Positions 26,980-34,740 are shown, numbered from the stretch's first letter. The stretch: DNA of 47,473 bases from an uncultured Verrucomicrobia subdivision 3 bacterium (GCA_903850425.1 CAINLR010000008.1:1-47473); one strand, 5' to 3'. Notes: a model not told the origin generated them from the sequence alone. Numbers and translations are program-made.

Positions 26980-27255
26980 TTATTTTCGCGTGGTTCGCGT
27001 GGTCTGCGGTTCATTCCAATGGCGGTTGCTAGGATCAGGCACCCTTGGGGAATTGGGCCACCTAGTTTTCGGCAGATGGATTTTGGCCTGTTCTTTGCGA
27101 TAGGCGAGCACGTCCCGAACGGCCCCACGCAGGTTCTCAAGGCAGGATTCGACGGTTTCACCCTGGCCGTTGGCTTCGGGAAATTCCACACAGGTTGCCG
27201 CAAAGCCGGTCTCGGCCTCGACCGAGCAATCATGAATCAATGCGGTGATTTCCAT
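26980..27255 (-). CDS. hicB: HicB family antitoxin-like protein, apparently orphan
   Basis: 91 aa from ATG 27255. The N-terminal 55 residues fit the HicB-like partial RNase-H fold: EITALIHDCSVEAETGFAA, CVEFPEANGQGETVESCLENL and an Arg-Lys-rich helix after it. HicB normally neutralises the small mRNA-cleaving toxin HicA. No HicA-like frame (about 60-80 aa) is visible on either side. The last 25 or so residues are Pro/Arg/Thr-rich and end TTRTTRK, which is translated ACGCGAA repeat DNA. The 3' end of the gene therefore seems to have been replaced or extended by repeat sequence. Confidence 0.68.
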   Translation of the reverse strand: MEITALIHDCSVEAETGFAATCVEFPEANGQGETVESCLENLRGAVRDVLAYRKEQAKIHLPKTRWPNSPRVPDPSNRHWNEPQTTRTTRK

Positions 27256-27360
27256 GGTCAAAATACTCGTCCAAACGGCCAAAAAGTGCGAGTGGATTTT
27301 CGGGATGGAGACGGGCGGCGGTTATTACTTGCGGCGAATTATCAAGGGGATATTCGGCAA

Positions 27361-27433
27361 AGGAACACTTTTTAAAAGCTGAAAAACCGAAACCTGGAGT
27401 CCAACGATAAAAGTCCCGACGTAAAATGCTGAG
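27361..27433 (+). repeat. CTGAAA-type degenerate repeat tract, copy 4
   Basis: Starts with AGGAACACTTTTTAAAAGCT, nearly identical to the block at the left edge of copy 1, and ends CGACGTAAAATGCTGAG. It lies between the HicB gene and the sugar-kinase gene. Confidence 0.7.
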
Positions 27434-27448
27434 GGCCCATCACCCCGG

Positions 27449-27476
27449 CCCTCTTCCCGCTTGGGCGGGGCGAGGG
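27449..27476 (-). terminator. GC-rich hairpin after the kinase gene, dispersed-repeat type
   Basis: A 12-bp stem with two mismatches (27449-27460 with 27465-27476) closes a TTGG loop, starting 4 bp beyond the stop of the kinase gene. It has no T-run, so it may be a processing or rho-independent-like stop, or simply a dispersed repeat. A related hairpin with similar flanks lies at 25460-25479. Confidence 0.4.
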
Positions 27477-27479
27477 AGT

Positions 27480-28586
27480 TTAGAGTTTGTCCACGAATTT
27501 CTGCATCGCCACTTCCTGTTTCTCAATGCTTTCCACCAGCTTGAACTGCGTGCGGCAGCGATCCAGATTGTGCCCCGGCCGATGCGTGCGGAAATAGACG
27601 TCGCCGCTGAGGTAATCCGTGAGGAAGCGCAAGCCGATTTCGAACGTGATCAACTTGCCGGAAAACGCGATCAACTCCTTTTCGCGCTTGGTGAGGAATG
27701 ATCCGGCCGCAGCCAGGTAACCTTTGGCGAGCATCTTGAACATGGGCATCTGCATGGTCACCTTGGAGAGGTCCAGTTCGTCCTCGAGCGTGGGACTGGT
27801 GGTGGTGCGCACCATGTCGCCGAAATCATACAGCGCGCACCCGGGCATGACCGTATCCAAGTCCACAATGCACATGGCCTCGCCCGTGACGACATCCAGC
27901 ATGACATTGTTGAATTTGGTGTCGTTGTGCGTGATGCGTTCGGGAATTTTGCCCTGGCTCATGGCGTCCACCACCACGCCGGTGATGGCTTGGCGTTTCA
28001 GGGCGAAATCAATTTCCGGGCGGGCGTTGGCGGCGCGATTGTGGCTGTCCGTTTGCACCGCCTTTTGGAAATTCTCAAACCGTTTGCGCGTGTGATGAAA
28101 ATCCGGGATGGTTTCCACCAGCCGGCCGCCGGGCAAATCCACCAGCAGATTCTGGAATTCGCCAAAGGCCTTGCCCGCCTGCAGTGCTTGCGCGGGGGTT
28201 TGAACCGCCTCGTGCGTTTGCACGCCCTCGACATAAACAAAGGTGCGCCAGATGTCTTTATGGCCGTTTTCGTGGTAGGCCGCGCCGTCCCGGGTGGGGA
28301 TCACGACCAACGCGCGCCGGGTGAGGTCGGGAGTATTGCGCGACTCCAGTGTTTTCCGAATGTGACCCGTGACGCGCACAATGTTCTTCATCACGCCGGC
28401 CGGGTTCTTGAACACATTGCGGTTCAGCTTCTGATGGATGTAACGCACCCGCGTGCCGCCTTGATCGTAGGTGGCGGTGTAGGTCTCGTTGATATGGCCG
28501 ATCTTCAACGGCTCCGCGTGCAGGATTTCCCCGTAAATCTGGAAATGCCGGGAGATGGTCTTTAACTCGTTCTCTAGGTAGGGCAT
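27480..28586 (-). CDS. APH-fold kinase, NahK-like (N-acetylhexosamine 1-kinase family)
   Basis: 368 aa. It has the aminoglycoside-phosphotransferase fold. The catalytic loop is ITHNDTKFNNVMLD (about residues 217-230), and the metal-binding DLD is in CIVDLDTVMPGCALYDFGD. The exact HNDTKxNN and DLDTVMPG forms are those of NahK and its relatives, which phosphorylate GlcNAc/GalNAc at C1 in hexosamine salvage. An N-terminal GHINETYTATY is the ATP-loop. Starts at ATG 28586. It could feed UDP-sugars into the polysaccharide pathway, but it is not in that operon. Confidence 0.82.
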   Translation of the reverse strand: MPYLENELKTISRHFQIYGEILHAEPLKIGHINETYTATYDQGGTRVRYIHQKLNRNVFKNPAGVMKNIVRVTGHIRKTLESRNTPDLTRRALVVIPTRDGAAYHENGHKDIWRTFVYVEGVQTHEAVQTPAQALQAGKAFGEFQNLLVDLPGGRLVETIPDFHHTRKRFENFQKAVQTDSHNRAANARPEIDFALKRQAITGVVVDAMSQGKIPERITHNDTKFNNVMLDVVTGEAMCIVDLDTVMPGCALYDFGDMVRTTTSPTLEDELDLSKVTMQMPMFKMLAKGYLAAAGSFLTKREKELIAFSGKLITFEIGLRFLTDYLSGDVYFRTHRPGHNLDRCRTQFKLVESIEKQEVAMQKFVDKL

Positions 28587-28605
28587 GGGAAGAAAATTAA
28601 AAAGG

Positions 28606-28645
28606 GGTCAAGGGTCAGAGATCAGAGATCAGAGGCCAGCGGTCA
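28606..28645. repeat. TCTGATCTC-type degenerate tandem repeat, left flank
   Basis: The + strand reads GTCAGAGATCAGAGATCAGA and then GGCCAGCGGTC. It overlaps the last codons of the four-helix-bundle gene at 28629-29009. An inverted counterpart flanks the other end of that gene (about 29012-29071). Confidence 0.6.
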
Positions 28646-29009
28646 AAAACGGGCCGGGATTTTTGAGCATGGCACCTAACATCCGACCGATCTCAGAGCT
28701 TAAAGCCGCCAACGCGCCATGCTGCTCCAAGGTGATATAGGCGCAGTCGTGGGCAAAATCCAACGAGGAATCCGTTTCGCTGTTCTCGCCATCACAGTCG
28801 GTCAGTTTTGAGGCAAAGTGGGCCTCGTATCGGCGCTTGGCCCAAGCCTCGCGCAAGTTCAAACAAACCGAACGGGATGACCGTCGAACCTGGCTGGTCA
28901 GGGCGAATTTCTCTTCCGCTGGAAAGTGTTTGCTCAATTCAAAAGTCTGCATGGCGAGCTGATACGCCTTTTTGTAAACTTCCAACTCTTTGGCCGAATT
29001 AAGTTGCAT
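28629..29009 (-). CDS. Four-helix-bundle protein (S23/IVS-type), second copy
   Basis: 126 aa from ATG 29009. It reads ELEVYKKAYQLAMQTFELSKHFP, then LTSQVRRSSRSVCLNLREAW and CDGENSETDSSLDFA. These are the classic motifs of the TIGR02436 group: a Tyr-Lys-x-Ala-Tyr helix, then QxRRSSxSxxxNxxE. The family includes proteins encoded in 23S rRNA intervening sequences, and their function in free-standing form is unknown. It differs in subfamily from the copy at 26440-26805. The C-terminal residues run into repeat DNA. Confidence 0.87.
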   Translation of the reverse strand: MQLNSAKELEVYKKAYQLAMQTFELSKHFPAEEKFALTSQVRRSSRSVCLNLREAWAKRRYEAHFASKLTDCDGENSETDSSLDFAHDCAYITLEQHGALAALSSEIGRMLGAMLKNPGPFLTAGL

Positions 29010-29011
29010 AC

Positions 29012-29071
29012 CAGGACTCAGACGTCAGAAATTAGCGGTCTGACCTCCGACCTCCGACCTCTGATTTTTGG
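29012..29071. repeat. TCTGATCTC-type degenerate repeat, right flank (inverted)
   Basis: The + strand has GTCTGACCTCCGACCTCCGA followed by CCTCTGATT. Its reverse complement resembles the tract at 28606-28645 and a third tract lies at about 25500-25545. With its partner it brackets the four-helix-bundle gene as an imperfect inverted pair. The rest of the gap to 29199 shows nothing. Confidence 0.6.
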
Positions 29072-29199
29072 TTGTTGGCATGCTGCCGCCCGTGGCCGAT
29101 GGGAAAAATATTTGCCCAAGTCCACCTGGCGTATGTCTGATTGTTTTCCGGAACCACCACTCACCCAAATTGCCGCCTACCAAAACCACCTGCGTCTTA

Positions 29200-29739
29200 T
29201 CAGCTCTTTCGGCCACGACCTAAGAGCATTGCCAAGATCGGGATCACAGATTTGGCTTGCTTTCGCCAGCTCCGGAGCATTCTGACCCTGCCGAGGGCGA
29301 ATTCCCGCTGCTCGCCACTGAGTTTGGTTGCCCCAACCTCCAGCCGATCCAGCCGTTCCCCGCTGTCCTCAAAATAGCTGAACACCTGCCGCTCCAAAAA
29401 TTGACTGGCCAGTTTGCGCAACTCCGCCACCGCCTCGTAATGCACCCGGCGGTCGCCCGTCACGGTCACGGTCCGGGCCGCGCCCAAGGCGAGTAAATAA
29501 CGGATGCCTTGACTCGCCGAACCTTTGCTAAGATTAATGCGCGCAATCAAATCCTCCTGGTTGAGCGGACGCGGGGAAACAAAAAGCAGGCCGTAAATCT
29601 CCGCCACCGAGTGGGGTTGGCCCAGGGCGCGTGAGAGCTGCACGAACAATTGCATGGCTTCAAGCTCAACCGGGTTGGGGGACGAATTTCCATTCCGGCC
29701 TGCCCCAGCCGAATTGAGCGGTAATGCGTTCCGCTTCAT
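29200..29739 (-). CDS. GbsR/MarR-type transcriptional regulator
   Basis: 179 aa. A winged helix spans residues about 25-110: LGQPHSVAEIYGLLFVSPRPL, then LIARINLSKGSASQGIRYLLALG (the recognition helix) and the wing VTVTGDRRVHYEAV. This is the GbsR branch of MarR regulators, known as repressors of osmoprotectant genes in Bacillus. The C-terminal half is helical. It starts at ATG 29739 and follows the RepB-like gene by about 90 bp in the same direction. Its target is unknown. Confidence 0.82.
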   Translation of the reverse strand: MKRNALPLNSAGAGRNGNSSPNPVELEAMQLFVQLSRALGQPHSVAEIYGLLFVSPRPLNQEDLIARINLSKGSASQGIRYLLALGAARTVTVTGDRRVHYEAVAELRKLASQFLERQVFSYFEDSGERLDRLEVGATKLSGEQREFALGRVRMLRSWRKQAKSVIPILAMLLGRGRKS

Positions 29740-29826
29740 GACGGGCGCAGTGTGCCGAAGCCGCGCCGGCGGTTCAATACAAATTGAGAGGAATTTGCCG
29801 GCATGCTGGCGATTTCATTCGGTCGC

Positions 29827-30156
29827 TCACAAAGCCTCCGCCGCGGCGATTTTCTCGAATTCCGCGTAAATGTCGGCATGATGGGTCTGCAATGCGCGCG
29901 TGACGTTGACATTTTCCAGCAGCTTGCGGATGTAGCCGCGCGCCAGCGTAAGGTGCAACACGTTCTCGCCGTAGCCCTTCTCCACCGCTTTGAATTCACT
30001 TTCCAGCCATGTCATCTCCTGCTCCATGCGGGCGATGTTCTCCGGCGAAAATCCTTTGCGTTGCTTGGTCGTGGCCGCTTTGGTCAGTTGATCCTTGGGC
30101 GTGCCCAGGATCAACGCTTCGGCATACGCGGACGTGTAGTTTTCGGCCCCGACCAT
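29827..30156 (-). pseudogene. RepB-family partition protein, C-terminal part after a nonsense codon
   Basis: It continues the frame of 30160-30702 without any shift: a TAA at 30160-30162, then Leu-Met and VGAENYTSAYAEALILGTP. The RepB family (PF07506) normally reads E-L-M-V at this point, so a single base change (GAA to TAA) explains the break. An ATG at 30156 sits just after the stop and could allow restart, giving about 109 aa. The rest is helical, as in the RepB C-terminal domain. Whether the two parts work together, by restart or readthrough, cannot be told from sequence. Confidence 0.75.
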
Positions 30157-30159
30157 CAA

Positions 30160-30702
30160 TTAGGCGATTTCGAGCTGCCGCACCTCGTTCACGCGGCGCA
30201 GTAGCCGCAGGGTTTTGGGCGAAATGCTTTTGTCCTTGAGCAGGTCGGCCACTTCCGCGTTGATGCCGCGCAACAGGTTCATGAAGGCTTTGACCACCCG
30301 CACCGGCAGATTCAACGCGGCGGCAATCCGTTCGGGCTTCACACCCTGATTCACCGCTTTCACGATCATCCGATGTTCTTGAATGGGCGTGATCCGGCTA
30401 ACGCGGGCGTTGTAGGTGAAGCATTCGTCGTCACGAGCCACAATGCAGTCGACGACGGTCTGTCCCAATTCCTTCAGCACCTGCCAGCGCAGGTGGCCGT
30501 CCAGAATCAGATATTTCCCCGGCGCATCCTTTTGCGGAAACACCATGAGCGGTTCGATCAGGCCCACCTCTTTGATCGAAACGAAAATGGCCTTGTAGCG
30601 GGTGATTTTGCCGGGCTCTTTGATCTGCCGCAACGGCAACAGGTCGCCCAGCGGGATCTGGATTGTGTGCAGTTCAAAGCCGATTTTGACTTCATCGCTC
30701 AT
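30160..30702 (-). CDS. RepB-family (ParB-like) protein, N-terminal part, truncated by TAA
   Basis: 180 aa. A ParB-type nuclease-like domain reads LDGHLRWQVLKELGQTVVDC (a DGHLRW variant of the GERRxxA box). A helix-turn-helix region follows with NQGVKPERIAAALNLPVRVV. The protein ends early at VRQLEIA before the RepB C-terminal domain, which lies in the same frame downstream (29827-30156). Its ATG overlaps the preceding ParB-like gene by ATGA. RepB/ParB proteins bind plasmid or element DNA for partition; here the link to two recombinases suggests a DNA-binding partner of a mobile element. Confidence 0.78.
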   Translation of the reverse strand: MSDEVKIGFELHTIQIPLGDLLPLRQIKEPGKITRYKAIFVSIKEVGLIEPLMVFPQKDAPGKYLILDGHLRWQVLKELGQTVVDCIVARDDECFTYNARVSRITPIQEHRMIVKAVNQGVKPERIAAALNLPVRVVKAFMNLLRGINAEVADLLKDKSISPKTLRLLRRVNEVRQLEIA

Positions 30703-31592
30703 AGCGCCTCCTTCGGTTTCAGGTTCAGTTTGGACCAGAGATATTGGGGCATGGTGGCCAGCGCTTCGGCCTCCAGCAGCTTCATGAAAGGGTCATTCGC
30801 CAGCAGTTGATTGAAAGCGGTGACAATGAACACGAGTTTGGCCTCGCAGATGCGCGCCTTGCGGACGAGTTCTTTTTGCCGCTGACTCTCGCGGGTGTAA
30901 ACCGACACCATCCGCTCGGCTGTGGTCGGATTTTTGGTCTGTCCATTGGTGTTTTCCGGGCGGGCGCGCTGGTCTAGGAATCGCCGCTTATCCATGAGCC
31001 GCTTCACCACGCGGATGGCCACGCCATTGAGTTGCTTGGTTTCAAAGGCTCTCAACAATTCGCGCTGCGCTTCCGGCGTGTCGGCTTTGGCAATCTCCAT
31101 GGCGATGGTGAGGGGCACCGTGCCATCCACCGCCGCTTCCAGCAGCCGTTCTTCGCCGGCCCGCTTGAGCGCGGTCAGACCCTTGATGGTGTTGTCGCTG
31201 ACATCGAGCTTGACCGAAATTTCTTGAATGGTGTCGCCCTTTTCCTTCAGCCGTTCGATTTCCCGGATCAACTCCATCGGCGATGGATGCCGGCGGGCAA
31301 TGTTCTCCACGAGACTGCGCAGCAACCGCTCTTCCGGCGGCACTTCGACGACGGTGGCCGGAATTTCCTTTTTCCCCAGCGCGATGAAAGCCTCGATGCG
31401 CCCCTGGCCGCACACCAGATCGTAGCCCGGTTCGCCGGTCTCGTTGATCCCGCGCAGGCTGACTTGAATCGGCTTCTTCAAGCCTTGGTTCTTGATGCTT
31501 TGAAGAATCGGCTCAAATTTGCGGCGGTCCCGATGGCGGGGATTGATGATGCGAATCTGGTCGATGGGTATTAATTTTATTTCGTCATTCAT
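30699..31592 (-). CDS. ParB/RepB-like DNA-binding protein
   Basis: 297 aa from ATG 31592 (the open frame extends upstream only as shadow of the recombinase gene). The N-terminal ParB domain has LIPIDQIRIINPRHRDRRKF and VCGQGRIEAFIALG, the box-II GQGR variant, then RSLVENIARRHPSPMELIREI. A helix-turn-helix region (IQEISVKLDVSDNTIKGL) and a RepB-like C-terminus follow. It is ATGA-coupled to both neighbours. ParB-type CTPase activity is unproven; the canonical GERRxxA is altered. Confidence 0.83.
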   Translation of the reverse strand: MNDEIKLIPIDQIRIINPRHRDRRKFEPILQSIKNQGLKKPIQVSLRGINETGEPGYDLVCGQGRIEAFIALGKKEIPATVVEVPPEERLLRSLVENIARRHPSPMELIREIERLKEKGDTIQEISVKLDVSDNTIKGLTALKRAGEERLLEAAVDGTVPLTIAMEIAKADTPEAQRELLRAFETKQLNGVAIRVVKRLMDKRRFLDQRARPENTNGQTKNPTTAERMVSVYTRESQRQKELVRKARICEAKLVFIVTAFNQLLANDPFMKLLEAEALATMPQYLWSKLNLKPKEAL

Positions 31593-33148
31593 AAAGGTTG
31601 CGTGAGTTTGACCTGGGCGACCATGCCCATCAGGAAGTCGAGGTTCTGGAAGCGATAGGCATCCAGAAAAGCTCCGTTGTTCTCCGCCAGCCGCATCTTC
31701 TTCCAAACCGGGTCCAGGCCGGGAAACAAATAGTAGTCGAGGGGCGTCTCGTTGTTGCCGTCCACCCGCACGGCAATCGTGACATCCGGTTTTGATTTTG
31801 CCCCAAAATGAATGACCCAGCGCGCGGTGCCAAAATTCGAGCAACTGCGGCGGATGAATATCACCGCCACCCGGAGTTCATGGTTGATGATAAGCAAATG
31901 CGGTTTGCGCTGCCAAATCACGCTGGCTCCCAATTCCTTAAACTGGCGCATCAACCCGGCGACCAACTCGCCGGTTTTATTGAACAGCCGACGGTTGATG
32001 TCCAGGTGACGGTAATCATAGCGCGGTTGAAACCCGATCAATCGGTAGGCATTGACCATGCCGCCAAACCGATATTTAAATGTGGAGGCAGTGGGTGATG
32101 CTTTGGACTGGTTGAGTAGTTTGCAGGTGAGGTGTCCGCGCTGATCCAGAAAGCCGCGCAGGTTTTGTAGCATTTCTTCATTCGTCAACCGATGCCCCCG
32201 GGCCTGATAAATGTCCTGCGCGGCAAAAAACTTTTCGCGCGCTACAATCCCTTCAAATACATTTTCTTTTCGAATCCATTGCGCGGGCGGATTCGGAATC
32301 GGTTTGCTCCGCAATTTAGAAGACGAGCGGGCATAGACGAGATTGCCAATATACTTTTCGTTCTGGAGCATGGACCGAATCTTGGTGTTGGTCCACACCA
32401 CGCCGGAATCCGAAACGACGCCTTGCTCATTGAGGAGGCGGGCGATTTCCGTCTCGCCTTTGCCTTCCTCCACGAAGGCGGCGAAGATCCAGCGCACCAC
32501 TTCAATTTCCGCTTCCGGGCCGGGCACCATGATGACGCGGTCGGTCTGCAGACTTTTACGGTCCCCGCGTTTCAAAACTATTTTGTGCTGGCCGTTTTGA
32601 TCCACCATTACGCGGCGCAGTCCGAACACTGCCGTGCCGCCCTGCTTGAAACCCATCCGAATCATGCGGGCGGCGCCTTGAAAAACTTTGGTGGAAAGTT
32701 CGCGGCTGAATTCGCCTGCCATCACCCGCTTGAAACTCTTGGCAATCGTGGACGTCAGGCCGCCGTCATTTTCAAACTGTTCCGCGCAATAATGGACCGT
32801 GACGCCCGCCTCCCGGCAAATGAATTCATAATGGGCGGCTTCGTCCGGGTCTTGAAAGCGGCCCCACCGGCTGATGTCATAAACCAGGATGTGACTATAG
32901 TTCACCTTCCTGGTCAACACGTCGCCGATCATTTGCGACAGGGCCGCGCGGCCTTTGATTCGAAGTCCACTTTTACCTTCGTCGGAATACACTTTCTCAA
33001 TCGCCAGATTCCGCTGCCGGGCGAAGCCGTTGATGACCTCCATCTGGTTACAGGTGGAATACTGCTGATGTTCGGTGGACATCCGCACATAGGCCGCCGC
33101 GCGTTGGGGCGGGATCACGGGGTCGGATTGGTGGTCGAGGCGGATCAT
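31589..33148 (-). CDS. Large serine recombinase, paralog B
   Basis: 519 aa. The resolvase catalytic domain begins AAYVRMSTEHQQYST, with the nucleophile Ser in YVRMS, then SDEGKSGLRIKGRAAL and VYDISRWGRFQDPDEAAHYE, carrying catalytic arginines. The 'recombinase' DNA-binding domain follows with NEKYIGNLVYARSSSKL. The C-terminal third has YRFGGMVNAYRLIGFQP and a conserved end LDAYRFQNLDFLMGM shared with the upstream paralog. Starts at ATG 33148 (ATGA with the upstream recombinase) and ends in ATGA with the ParB-like gene. Confidence 0.9.
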   Translation of the reverse strand: MIRLDHQSDPVIPPQRAAAYVRMSTEHQQYSTCNQMEVINGFARQRNLAIEKVYSDEGKSGLRIKGRAALSQMIGDVLTRKVNYSHILVYDISRWGRFQDPDEAAHYEFICREAGVTVHYCAEQFENDGGLTSTIAKSFKRVMAGEFSRELSTKVFQGAARMIRMGFKQGGTAVFGLRRVMVDQNGQHKIVLKRGDRKSLQTDRVIMVPGPEAEIEVVRWIFAAFVEEGKGETEIARLLNEQGVVSDSGVVWTNTKIRSMLQNEKYIGNLVYARSSSKLRSKPIPNPPAQWIRKENVFEGIVAREKFFAAQDIYQARGHRLTNEEMLQNLRGFLDQRGHLTCKLLNQSKASPTASTFKYRFGGMVNAYRLIGFQPRYDYRHLDINRRLFNKTGELVAGLMRQFKELGASVIWQRKPHLLIINHELRVAVIFIRRSCSNFGTARWVIHFGAKSKPDVTIAVRVDGNNETPLDYYLFPGLDPVWKKMRLAENNGAFLDAYRFQNLDFLMGMVAQVKLTQPL

Positions 33149-34704
33149 GACAATGGAGTGGCGTTCAATTTGACCCGCGCCGCCAGGCTCACCAAAAAGT
33201 CGAGCGACTGAAACCGGTAGGCGTCCAGATAAATTCCATTCCGATCGCTGAAGCAGAAATCTCCCCCGGCGTTTTCCAGGCCCGGCAAAAGAAAATAATC
33301 CTGGATGTCTTCATTGTTGGGTTCCATCCGCACCGCCATGATAAAATCCGCCTGGGTTTGAACCCGCCGGCGAATGCGCCAGTGCGAGGAACCCACCCGC
33401 GTGAGCTGGTGGCGGACGAAAACGACCCACACCCGGATTTCCTGATTGACCAGCAGGATGTGTTTGCTCCGGTCCCAAGCGGCGGTGGCCCCCAATTTTT
33501 CAATCTGACGGCGGACGACGGTGATCAGCTTCTGGTTGATACCGTCGAGCCGACGTTTGATTTCCCAGTGCTGGTAATCCTGGCGCGGTTGGTAGCCGAT
33601 CAACTGGTAGGCGGCGGGCAGACCGCCAAAGCGATCGCAGTAGGTGCATGTTGTGGCCGTCTGACTGGAGGCATTAATCAGTTCGGTGCTGAGATACCCG
33701 TGTTGCTGGAGCAGGGCGCGGAGCTTTTCCAGCAATTGCTCCTTGGTGTATTGATACTTTTGGCGATCGTCGGCAAAAAGCGCCTGCGCCTGGAAAAATA
33801 ATTCAGGCGTGATGATGCCTTCAATTGCGTGTTCCCCCCGGACCCATTTATCGGGCGGATTGAGGATACTTCGCCCGCCCAACCGGGCGGTGCGGCGCGC
33901 ATAGACCAGATTGCCAATGTATTTTTCGTTACGGAGCAGATTCCGCAGCTTGCATTCGGTCCACGGCCGGCCCGAACTGGAAAGGATGCCGCGTTGATTC
34001 AGCCGCCGGGCAAGCTCGGTGACGCCGCCGCCCTCGGCCACGAAGGTCTGAAAAATCCAGCGGACCACTTCGATTTCTTCTTGTGGGCCGGGCACAAAAA
34101 TCACCCGGTCGGTTTGCAGGCTCTTTTGCTCGCCCGAATTCAAGATGGTTTTGGGCTCGCCATTTCGGTCCACCAGCATACGGCGCAGGCCGAGGACCGC
34201 GATTCCTCCCTGCGCGTAGCCCAGGCGAATCATCCGGGTCGCTCCTTGAAATACCTTCGCGGAAAGTTCCCGGCTAAACTCGCCGGCCATCGCCCGTTTG
34301 AAGTTCTTCACCATGGCGGCGGGCAGGCCGCGGTCATTTTCAAACTGCTCCGCGCAATAGCGCACGGTCACGCCGGCCTGGCGGCAGATGAATTCATAAT
34401 GCGCGGCCTCGTCCGGATTCTGATACCGCCCCCAGCGACTCACATCGTAAACCAGGATCTGAGTGTAGTTCACATTCCTGGCCAGCACGTCCGCGATCAG
34501 CTGCGAAAGGGCGGCGCGGCCCTTAATTCTAAGTCCGCTTTTACCTTCGTCGGAATACTCCTTCACCACCTCCAAGTTGCGCTGCCGGGCAAATTCACGA
34601 ATGACCTCCAACTGGTTGCAGGTCGAATACTGCTGATGATCCCGCGACATCCGCACGTAGGCGGCGGCGCGGAAATGCCTGGTATCTGGTTCCGCTGGGC
34701 TCAT
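33145..34704 (-). CDS. Large serine recombinase, paralog A (cassette head)
   Basis: 519 aa, the same length and domain order as paralog B. The nucleophile Ser is in AAYVRMSRDHQQYST; SDEGKSGLRIKGRAAL and VYDVSRWGRYQNPDEAAHYE are nearly identical to paralog B. Identity is much higher in the catalytic half than in the C-terminal third, where this copy alone has CTYC before DRFGGLPAAYQLIGYQP. Tandem gene duplication followed by divergence of the DNA-recognition part is the simplest reading; the two may act as a heteromer. ATG 34704 is the first gene of the four-gene cassette. Confidence 0.9.
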   Translation of the reverse strand: MSPAEPDTRHFRAAAYVRMSRDHQQYSTCNQLEVIREFARQRNLEVVKEYSDEGKSGLRIKGRAALSQLIADVLARNVNYTQILVYDVSRWGRYQNPDEAAHYEFICRQAGVTVRYCAEQFENDRGLPAAMVKNFKRAMAGEFSRELSAKVFQGATRMIRLGYAQGGIAVLGLRRMLVDRNGEPKTILNSGEQKSLQTDRVIFVPGPQEEIEVVRWIFQTFVAEGGGVTELARRLNQRGILSSSGRPWTECKLRNLLRNEKYIGNLVYARRTARLGGRSILNPPDKWVRGEHAIEGIITPELFFQAQALFADDRQKYQYTKEQLLEKLRALLQQHGYLSTELINASSQTATTCTYCDRFGGLPAAYQLIGYQPRQDYQHWEIKRRLDGINQKLITVVRRQIEKLGATAAWDRSKHILLVNQEIRVWVVFVRHQLTRVGSSHWRIRRRVQTQADFIMAVRMEPNNEDIQDYFLLPGLENAGGDFCFSDRNGIYLDAYRFQSLDFLVSLAARVKLNATPLS

Positions 34705-34740
34705 GGAAAATTGATTGTTCCGACTGGATTGATTTCGGCT

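Noticed and set aside
26440-29009. Diversity-generating retroelement, suggested by Avd-like four-helix-bundle proteins
   Set aside because: No reverse transcriptase, template/variable repeat pair or variable-protein gene is present in the window.
32192-33211. 339-codon + strand open frame opposite a recombinase gene
   Set aside because: It is antisense to a well-supported serine recombinase and has no family character; it follows from the GC-rich codon pattern of the real gene.
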